This document shows, piece by piece, positions 13,814-18,330 of a stretch of DNA of 18,330 nt (positions within the stretch are counted from its first letter, which is position 1; each line of letters begins with the position of its first letter). The translations under genes and the position numbers were made by a program. The stretch is from Burkholderia sp. (GTDB taxonomy: Bacteria; Pseudomonadota; Gammaproteobacteria; Burkholderiales; Burkholderiaceae). Below the pieces are notes generated by a model, which did not search any database, had not been told where the DNA came from, and saw only the letters and a list, made by a program, of their open reading frames with translations. The stretch covers positions 1-18,330 of the forward strand of contig NZ_JAHACR010000056.1 of NCBI RefSeq assembly GCF_018375725.1. Direction: 5' to 3'.

Positions 13814-14806
13814 TTATGCCACGTCGTCGGGCGGCGCGACAGACTGCTCGATCGCGCCGAAGATCGGCTTGCCTGCGGCGTCGAGCATCTCGATCCTGAC
13901 CGTGTCGCCGTAGCGCATGAAAGGGGTGTGCGGCGCGCCGTGCTCGATCGTCTCGAGGCAGCGCTTCTCGGCGATACAGCAGTAGCCGCGCTTCGGATCC
14001 TTGTTCGATACCGTGCCGGAGCCGACGATCGAACCGGTGCGCAGGTTGCGCGTCTTCGCCGCGTGCGCGATCAGCTGGCCGAAATGGAACACCATGTCGG
14101 TGCCCGCATCCGGCTGGCCGACCTTCCTGCCGTTCCAGTGGACGATCATCGGCCGGTGCACGCGGCCGTCGCGCCAGTGCTCGCCGAGCTCGTCGGGCGT
14201 CACCGCGACCGGTGCGAACGCGGACGCCGGCTTGCTCTGGAAGAAACCGAAGCCCTTCGCGAGCTCCGCAGGAATCAGGTTGCGCAGCGACACGTCGTTG
14301 ACGAGCGTGACGAGACGCACCGCCTTCAGCGCATCGTCGGGCGGCACGCCCATCGGCACGTCGCCGGTGATCACCGCGACCTCCGCCTCGAAATCGATGC
14401 CCCATTCCTCGGACCGGCACACGATGTCGTCGCGCGGACCGATGAATTCGTCGCTGCCGCCCTGATACATCAGCGGATCGGTCCAGAATTCCGGCGGCAT
14501 CTCGGCACCGCGGGCGCGGCGCACCAGTTCGACGTGGTTCACATACGCGGAGCCGTCCGCCCACTGAAACGCACGCGGCAGCGGCGCCATGCAATGGGCC
14601 GGCTCGAACGGGAACGCGTGGCGCGCGCGGCCATGGTTCAGCGCGTCGTACAGCTCATGCAGTTGCGGCGCATAGAACGCCCAGTCGTCGAGGACGCGCT
14701 GCAGCGTCGGCGCAATCGCGTCGGCGATCGCCGCGGTGTGCAGGTCGCGCGACACGACGATCAGCTGGCCGTCGCGCGTGCCGTCCTTCAGCGAAGCAAG
14801 TTTCAT
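13814..14806 (-). CDS. Fumarylacetoacetate hydrolase family protein (330 aa)
   Basis: This is a metal-dependent FAH-fold enzyme. Members hydrolyse C-C bonds of fumarylacetoacetate or act as hydratases, decarboxylases or acylpyruvases in catabolic pathways. The metal-ligand segment is WGIDFEAEVAVITGD, with Glu140 and Glu142 and probably Asp171 in LVNDVSLRN. Other family marks are FQSKPASAFAPVAVTPDELG, GSIVGSGTVSNKD and GDTVRIEMLD. At 330 residues it has an extra N-terminal region of about 100 residues relative to short FAH domains, with AFQWADGSAYVNHVELVRRARG. This form occurs in Burkholderia and other proteobacteria near IclR regulators. The start is ATG 14806, without a clear Shine-Dalgarno. 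It is divergent from the IclR gene across 142 bp that carries repeated ACGATGG sites. The true substrate is unknown; it is probably not the tyrosine-pathway fahA, since no hmgA is adjacent. Confidence 0.9.
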   Translation of the reverse strand: MKLASLKDGTRDGQLIVVSRDLHTAAIADAIAPTLQRVLDDWAFYAPQLHELYDALNHGRARHAFPFEPAHCMAPLPRAFQWADGSAYVNHVELVRRARGAEMPPEFWTDPLMYQGGSDEFIGPRDDIVCRSEEWGIDFEAEVAVITGDVPMGVPPDDALKAVRLVTLVNDVSLRNLIPAELAKGFGFFQSKPASAFAPVAVTPDELGEHWRDGRVHRPMIVHWNGRKVGQPDAGTDMVFHFGQLIAHAAKTRNLRTGSIVGSGTVSNKDPKRGYCCIAEKRCLETIEHGAPHTPFMRYGDTVRIEMLDAAGKPIFGAIEQSVAPPDDVA

Positions 14807-14829
14807 AAGGGGAATCTGCCGTTGTAGTG

Positions 14830-14857
14830 ACGATGGAAGGAATCTATTTTACGATGG
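14830..14857. promoter_or_regulatory. Operator-like direct repeat between the FAH-family and iclR genes
   Basis: ACGATGG occurs at 14830-14836 and 14851-14857, 21 bp apart start to start, which is two helical turns. Each copy is followed by AATC (14841-14844 and 14860-14863). The second copy touches a minus-strand TAAAAT (plus 14846-14851), a possible -10 for the FAH-family gene 39 bp from its start. This placement suits a regulator, most likely the adjacent IclR protein. Confidence 0.4.
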
Positions 14858-14948
14858 TGAATCCGTGCGGCGCGCCCGCGATACGTGCGCCGCGGTCGAA
14901 TCGGGCGTTGCCCCGTTGCTTCTTTAGCGCGCCACGCGCCGTTGCCTC

Positions 14949-15815
14949 ATGCCCATCAGCCAGCTCCCCGACGACGACCTCGCCGAATCCGACACCGCCG
15001 ACGAAGCCGCCGAAGCCGCCGAAGAAAAGGTCCGCTCCGGCATCCAGTCGATCGAGGTCGGCTTTCGCCTGCTCGACGTGCTGACGAGCGAGCCGCGCGC
15101 GATGATGCTGCGCGACCTCGCGCACCGCGCGGGCATGAGTCCCGCGAAGGCGCATCGCTACCTCGTCAGTTTCTCGCGGCTCGGCGTCGTGGCGCAGGAT
15201 CCCGTGTCCGGCCGCTACGAGCTCGGCGGCTTCGCCTTGCAGATGGGGCTCGCGCGCCTCGCGCGGGTCGACGGCGTGAAGCTCGCACGGATCGCGCTGA
15301 CCGCGCTGCGCGACCGGCTCGACCAGACGGTCGGCATCGCGGTGTGGGGCAATCAGGGGCCGACGATCGTGCACTGGATGGAATCGAGTCATCCCGCGAA
15401 GGCGTCGCTGAAGCTCGGCGACGTGATGCCGCTGCTCGGCTCCGCGACGGGCCTGCTGTTCGCCGCGTACCTGCCGCGCAGCAAGACCGCCGCGATGATC
15501 GAGCGCGAGCTCGCCGATACGCGCCGCTCCCCGCACCACGGCGGCCCGCGCACCCTCGGCGAAGTCGATGCGCTGCTCGCGGACGTGCGCGCCCATCAGG
15601 CCGCGCGCGTCGAAGGCATGCTGCTGCCGACGATTCACGCGTTCTGCATGCCGGTGTTCGACGCGGTCGGCGAGCTCGCGCTGGCGGTCATCGCGCTCGG
15701 CCATGAAGGCACGTTCGACATTCGCTGGGGTGGCGAGATCGACACGGCGTTGCGCGACTGCGCGCAAAAATTGTCTTATGAACTCGGCTATAGTCCCGAC
15801 ACGCGCGATGCCTGA
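14949..15815 (+). CDS. IclR family transcriptional regulator (288 aa)
   Basis: This is a DNA-binding repressor or activator responding to a small catabolic ligand. An acidic, Ala-rich leader (about residues 1-28, with two GAAGCCGCC repeats in the DNA) is followed by the IclR winged helix at about 30-95 (IQSIEVGFRLLDVL, then LRDLAHRAGMSPAKAHRYLVSF). The effector-binding domain then runs from about 110 to 285 (LRDRLDQTVGIAVWGNQGP, LLGSATGLLFAAYL, and CMPVFDAVGELALAVIALG). These blocks are diagnostic for the family. The start is ATG 14949; no good Shine-Dalgarno is seen. Divergent orientation to the FAH-family gene and the ACGATGG repeats between them suggest it controls that gene and itself. 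The ligand is unknown. Confidence 0.93.
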   Translation: MPISQLPDDDLAESDTADEAAEAAEEKVRSGIQSIEVGFRLLDVLTSEPRAMMLRDLAHRAGMSPAKAHRYLVSFSRLGVVAQDPVSGRYELGGFALQMGLARLARVDGVKLARIALTALRDRLDQTVGIAVWGNQGPTIVHWMESSHPAKASLKLGDVMPLLGSATGLLFAAYLPRSKTAAMIERELADTRRSPHHGGPRTLGEVDALLADVRAHQAARVEGMLLPTIHAFCMPVFDAVGELALAVIALGHEGTFDIRWGGEIDTALRDCAQKLSYELGYSPDTRDA

Positions 15816-15936
15816 CGTCTCCGCTCCCTACTGCGCGAACGGCCGGCACACACGACGGCCGGAATCCTGACGATCCGCCGTCCGGCACGTGCACGACGCG
15901 CCGGGCTTCCTGCGCCCGAACCCTTCGCCGCTCCCG

Positions 15937-17109
15937 ATGCCGACTCCCGACACCCGTTCCCGGTCCGCTCCGCCCCGCCGCTGGCTGCGCGTGGGCGCGG
16001 CGCTCGCCGTCGTGCTGGGGCTGCACACGCTCGCCGTGTTCTGGTTGACGCGGCATCGCGAAACGTTCACGCCGCTCGCGCCCGCCGAAGTGCCGGTGCA
16101 GATCGAACTGCTCAAGCCGCAACCGATCGAGCGGAAGCAGGCGCCGGCCGCGCCGCGCACCGCGAAGCCCGCGGTGTCCAGGCCGGCGCCGACGGGGCGC
16201 GCGTCGCAGGCGCCCGCATCGACTTCGACACAGACGGCCGATGGCAGCGTGTCGCCGCCGGCATCCGCCCCGGGCGCGCGGCACGCAGCGGCCGGCGACG
16301 CCGACGGCGGCGCGGTGCCGGAACCGGCTTCGAGCGGCGTGAAATTCTCGACGCCGCCGCCCGGCGACCTGCAATACGACACGTTCTTCAACGGCGTGAA
16401 GAACTCGACGGGCACGATTCGCTGGCGCACCGACGGACAGACCTACGATCTGTCGGTCACGATGCCGGTGCCGTTCATCGGCCCGTTCAGCTACCGGAGC
16501 ACCGGCCGCATCGACGCATTCGGCATCGCGCCCGACCGCTACGTCGAACAGCGCGGCAAGCGGCCCGAGGACATCGCGATCTTCAACCGCGACATGCGGC
16601 AGATCGTGTTTACACGTACGCCGGACAGCTTGCCCTTGCCTGATGGCGCGCAGGACCGCTTCAGCATGCTGATGCAGCTTGCCGGCCTCGTGCGCGGCGA
16701 TCCCGACGCATACCGGCCGGGCGTCACGCGACAGTTCTTCGTGGTCGACAACAACAACGGCGAAACCTGGCCGATCGCGGTGATCGGCGACGAGAACGTG
16801 CAAACGTCCGCAGGCTTCATCGCCGCGCGACACTTCATGCGGCTGCCGCGCCGGGCGGGCGACACGCGCCGCATCGACATGTGGCTCGCGCCGGCGCTCG
16901 GCTGGCTGCCCGCACGGCTCGTGCAGACGGAGCCGAACGGCTCGCAGATCGAGTTGCTGTGGCACGGCCGCCTCGCGTCGCCCGATGCGCCCGCCGACGC
17001 GGCTCCGGGCGACGGCAACGCGACGCCCGGCATGCCCGCGCCGGAGACGCCGGCCGCCACGCGCCCGGACGCCGCTCCGGCAAACCCGACAGGCGAACCT
17101 GCGCCATGA
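15937..17109 (+). CDS. DUF3108 domain protein with TonB-like N-terminus (390 aa)
   Basis: This is a probable envelope protein of unknown function. After a short basic N-terminus comes one membrane segment (LRVGAALAVVLGLHTLAVFWL). PVQIELLKPQPIERKQ and a Pro/Ala/Ser/Thr-rich linker of about 80 residues follow, a layout like TonB-type proteins. The second half is the DUF3108 domain, from about GDLQYDTFFNGVKNSTGTIRW through SYRSTGRIDAFG to IDMWLAPALGWLPARLVQTE. The tail is again Pro/Ala-rich. ATG 15937 is used; a GTG at 15889 would add 16 residues. Neither has a convincing Shine-Dalgarno, but the basic run before the helix is present in both. It follows iclR in the same direction. From memory, DUF3108 genes in this group often follow purN, which is not seen here. 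Confidence 0.82.
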   Translation: MPTPDTRSRSAPPRRWLRVGAALAVVLGLHTLAVFWLTRHRETFTPLAPAEVPVQIELLKPQPIERKQAPAAPRTAKPAVSRPAPTGRASQAPASTSTQTADGSVSPPASAPGARHAAAGDADGGAVPEPASSGVKFSTPPPGDLQYDTFFNGVKNSTGTIRWRTDGQTYDLSVTMPVPFIGPFSYRSTGRIDAFGIAPDRYVEQRGKRPEDIAIFNRDMRQIVFTRTPDSLPLPDGAQDRFSMLMQLAGLVRGDPDAYRPGVTRQFFVVDNNNGETWPIAVIGDENVQTSAGFIAARHFMRLPRRAGDTRRIDMWLAPALGWLPARLVQTEPNGSQIELLWHGRLASPDAPADAAPGDGNATPGMPAPETPAATRPDAAPANPTGEPAP

Positions 17110-17111
17110 CA

Positions 17112-17122
17112 CTCTTTAACAA
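17112..17122 (+). promoter_or_regulatory. boxA-like sequence CTCTTTAACAA
   Basis: These 11 bases are identical to the core of the Escherichia coli rRNA leader boxA (TGCTCTTTAACAA), the binding site of NusB-S10. It begins 2 bp after the DUF3108 stop and upstream of the DUF3567 leader. It would act only in read-through RNA. It may be a chance match in an AT-rich promoter region. Confidence 0.3.
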
Positions 17123-17172
17123 CTATTTCCGTACACCGGCGGACAATGGGAAACGTTTTGACGATATGGGTT

Positions 17173-17178
17173 TCTAAT
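17173..17178 (+). promoter_or_regulatory. Possible -10 element of the DUF3567 gene
   Basis: TCTAAT matches TATAAT at five of six positions and lies in an AT-rich stretch. The expected start, about 7 nt downstream (near 17185), coincides with the first base pairs of the 17184-17209 hairpin. A TTGACG at 17158-17163 is too close (9 bp) to be its -35. Confidence 0.3.
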
Positions 17179-17183
17179 CTCTA

Positions 17184-17273
17184 CGCCCTAGTTAACGGAG
17201 GACAGGGCGTGCAGCGCCAGCCCCTTGAAACCGGCACGGTCTGCCCCACCTACGGAGCATCAAGGCCAGATGC
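17184..17273 (+). promoter_or_regulatory. Structured leader of the DUF3567 gene
   Basis: Hairpin 1 pairs CGCCCT (17184-17189) with AGGGCG (17204-17209), with GGAGG exposed in the loop at 17197-17201. Next, GGCA 17233-17236 pairs with TGCC 17242-17245, inside a longer pairing of CCTTGA 17223-17228 with TCAAGG 17260-17265. An alternative hairpin, GCATC 17257-17261 with GATGC 17269-17273, excludes that outer pairing. Two exclusive folds are typical of regulatory leaders, though the stems are short. It matches no riboswitch class I know. Confidence 0.4.
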
Positions 17274-17295
17274 CACTGCAAAGAGGAGTGCCGCC

Positions 17296-17553
17296 ATGCA
17301 AATGATCTACAACAGCCCTAATTACTGCGTCGTCGAATTCGCGCCGCAGGCCGGCCACCGTGCCATGAATGACGGTGGCTACGAAATCGTCGACAAGAAT
17401 GCGAAGCGCGAAATTTTCATCGACGGCGAGCTTGCCGCACGCTTCCGTGAGCATGTCAAACAACTGATCGAGGATGAGCCGTCGCTCGACGAAGTGGACG
17501 AATTCCTCGGACAGTTCGATAGTCTGATGATGCAACCGGTCGTGCTGCACTGA
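17296..17553 (+). CDS. DUF3567 family protein (85 aa)
   Basis: This is a small, acidic, soluble protein conserved in betaproteobacteria; its function is unknown. The sequence starts MQMIYNSPNYCVVEFAP and continues GYEIVDKNAKREIFIDGELAARFREHV, VKQLIEDEPSLDEVDEFLGQFD and MMQPVVLH, as expected for the full DUF3567 domain. The start is ATG 17296, with AGAGGAG (17282-17288) 7 nt upstream. An in-frame GTG at 17209 also has a GGAGG 7 nt upstream, but the 29 codons between show low third-position GC and many rare codons, so they are probably leader. It sits alone between the DUF3108 gene and metH, followed by a hairpin and a rho-independent terminator. Confidence 0.9.
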   Translation: MQMIYNSPNYCVVEFAPQAGHRAMNDGGYEIVDKNAKREIFIDGELAARFREHVKQLIEDEPSLDEVDEFLGQFDSLMMQPVVLH

Positions 17554-17561
17554 CAGCACGA

Positions 17562-17591
17562 CGGTCCGGCAGGCACGTCGCCGCCGGACCG
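17562..17591 (+). repeat. Nine-bp stem-loop after the DUF3567 gene
   Basis: CGGTCCGGC (17562-17570) pairs perfectly with GCCGGACCG (17583-17591) around a 12-nt loop, 8 bp after the stop codon. No T-run follows. It may protect the mRNA 3' end or help termination before the stronger signal at 17639-17670. Confidence 0.65.
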
Positions 17592-17638
17592 ACCGCACGG
17601 CGCGCTGTAGACCATCGCCGTTCGGGCACTCCCACCCG

Positions 17639-17670
17639 CCCCCGCCCGGTTTGCCGCGCGGGGGTTTTTT
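17639..17670 (+). terminator. Rho-independent terminator downstream of the DUF3567 gene
   Basis: CCCCCGC (17639-17645) pairs with GCGGGGG (17658-17664) around a 12-nt loop, directly followed by six T (17665-17670). This is the clearest plus-strand terminator in the window. It isolates the DUF3567 gene from metH. Confidence 0.9.
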
Positions 17671-17774
17671 ATTGTCGGACGTTTGCGGGGCGCACGCATC
17701 GCCCCGTGCTGTCCGCCCGCCCCGTCCCCGCAGCCGCCGGACCGCGCCATGCCGGGCGACCCGCTGTCGCAACG

Positions 17775-17782
17775 GCTACAAT
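17775..17782 (+). promoter_or_regulatory. -10 element of metH
   Basis: GCTACAAT ends 31 bp before the metH ATG. It is the same octamer seen at birA and, on the other strand, at the lipid-transport operon. No clear -35 is seen. The preceding 17671-17774 contains a hairpin (CGGGGCG 17686-17692 with CGCCCCG 17700-17706) but no recognisable cobalamin riboswitch. Confidence 0.5.
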
Positions 17783-17813
17783 GGCGACTTTTCCGATTCG
17801 CCGGTCATCCGCC

Positions 17814-18330
17814 ATGTCTGCGCCCTCATCCGCCGTTCCGTCCGCCATGTCCGCCGCGCTCGCCGCTCCGTACACGCGCGGCGCCCAGTTGCCCGCGCTG
17901 CTGCAGCAGCGCATCCTGATCCTCGACGGCGCGATGGGCACGATGATCCAGCGCTACAAGCTCGACGAAGCCGCCTACCGCGGCACGCGCTTCAAGGATT
18001 TCCCTCGCGACGTGAAGGGAAATAACGAGCTGCTGTCGATCACGCAGCCGCAGATCATCCGCGAGATCCACGACCAGTACTTCGCCGCCGGCGCCGATAT
18101 CGTCGAGACCAACACGTTCGGCGCCACGGCCGTCGCACAGGCCGACTACGGCATGGAAGACCTGGCGATCGAGATGAACATCGAATCGGCACGGCTCGCA
18201 CGCGAATCGGCGGCGAAATACGCGACGCCGGACAAGCCGCGCTTCGTCGCGGGCGCGATCGGGCCGACGCCGAAGACCGCGAGCATCTCGCCGGACGTCA
18301 ACGATCCGGGCGCGCGCAACGTCACGTTCG
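17814..18330 (+). CDS. metH: Methionine synthase, homocysteine S-methyltransferase domain, N-terminal part (cut by window edge)
   Basis: Cobalamin-dependent methionine synthase moves a methyl group from 5-methyltetrahydrofolate to homocysteine. The 172 visible codons cover the start of the homocysteine-binding barrel: LLQQRILILDGAMGTMIQRYKL, NNELLSITQPQIIREIHDQYF, ADIVETNTFGATAVAQADYG, and FVAGAIGPTPKTASISPDV. These blocks are characteristic of MetH. The zinc cysteines lie beyond the edge. The start is ATG 17814; a second in-frame ATG at 17847 lies before the conserved domain and is also possible. No strong Shine-Dalgarno is visible. From memory, Burkholderia often splits MetH into two adjacent genes, the first encoding only this domain. 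Whether that is so here cannot be seen. Confidence 0.93.
   Translation, partial: MSAPSSAVPSAMSAALAAPYTRGAQLPALLQQRILILDGAMGTMIQRYKLDEAAYRGTRFKDFPRDVKGNNELLSITQPQIIREIHDQYFAAGADIVETNTFGATAVAQADYGMEDLAIEMNIESARLARESAAKYATPDKPRFVAGAIGPTPKTASISPDVNDPGARNVTF

Noticed and set aside
13025..14827. A 600-codon plus-strand open frame opposite the crotonase and FAH-family genes
   Set aside because: The sequence is His/Arg/Glu-rich antisense with no domain, while the minus strand carries conserved motifs in two genes with good starts.
14999..15030. GAAGCCGCC repeats at the start of iclR as a regulatory or phase-variable repeat
   Set aside because: Only two full units are present, and they encode an acidic Ala/Glu leader outside the DNA-binding domain; too short to suggest slippage.
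17231..17273. Guanidine-II (mini-ykkC) riboswitch because of ACGG in hairpin-like context
   Set aside because: The ACGG copies are not closed by the short paired stems that class requires, and the downstream gene is not a guanidine exporter or carboxylase.
17209..17295. GTG 17209 as the true start of the DUF3567 gene
   Set aside because: It has a good GGAGG, but the 29 codons have low third-position GC and rare codons, and the family normally begins at MQMIYNSP (17296). It is kept as an open question in the leader finding.
17671..17813. Cobalamin or other riboswitch upstream of metH
   Set aside because: The 143-bp region is too short, and no B12-box-like sequence is seen, only one GC hairpin and the -10.

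Overview
This is a GC-rich, gene-dense stretch of chromosome from a betaproteobacterium, almost certainly Burkholderia (Burkholderia cepacia complex or a close relative). The reasons are very high third-position GC, the birA-coaX (baf) gene pair, a PhaM-type PHA granule protein, a DUF3567 gene just upstream of metH, and a DacC-type carboxypeptidase. This assignment comes from recalled family knowledge, not from a search. I see no insertion sequence, prophage, tRNA, rRNA or CRISPR array. The window looks like core chromosome.

Layout. Positions 1-470 (minus) hold the N-terminal part of a D-Ala-D-Ala carboxypeptidase, behind a long leader with a strong inverted repeat at 605-674. Positions 833-1812 (minus) hold a thioredoxin-fold [2Fe-2S] ferredoxin and a small alpha/beta hydrolase. 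Positions 1917-6721 (minus) form a probable five-gene operon. It encodes an MCE/Mla-like lipid transporter (STAS-permease fusion, ATPase, MCE substrate-binding protein, auxiliary lipoprotein) and a VanZ-like membrane protein. Divergent from it, 6868-8876 (plus) holds birA, coaX and a 79-residue membrane-anchored protein. Convergent to that are rfaE2 (8886-9368, minus) and a ferritin-like di-iron protein (9504-10349, minus), separated by a clear rho-independent terminator.

After a 436-bp non-coding gap rich in inverted repeats comes a minus-strand series: a patatin-like phospholipase, phaM, a crotonase-fold protein that lacks both usual catalytic glutamates, and a fumarylacetoacetate-hydrolase-family enzyme. 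The last is divergent from an IclR regulator (14949-15815, plus). The plus strand continues with a DUF3108 envelope protein, a DUF3567 protein with a structured leader, a rho-independent terminator, and the 5' part of metH running off the right edge.

How the genes fit together. Two groups concern the envelope: the lipid-transport operon, and rfaE2 (LPS heptose) with the carboxypeptidase (peptidoglycan). BirA and CoaX serve cofactor metabolism (biotin attachment, CoA). PhaM and perhaps the patatin act at PHA granules. The crotonase and FAH-family enzyme look like a small catabolic unit, probably under the adjacent IclR regulator. Most transcription units start behind a -10 of the form GCTAYAAT or a close variant, with no good TTGACA -35.

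No clearly new multi-gene system is evident. The best leads are RNA- or DNA-level structures (605-674, 10577-10771, 17184-17273), the divergent operator-like repeats at 14830-14857, and the atypical crotonase.
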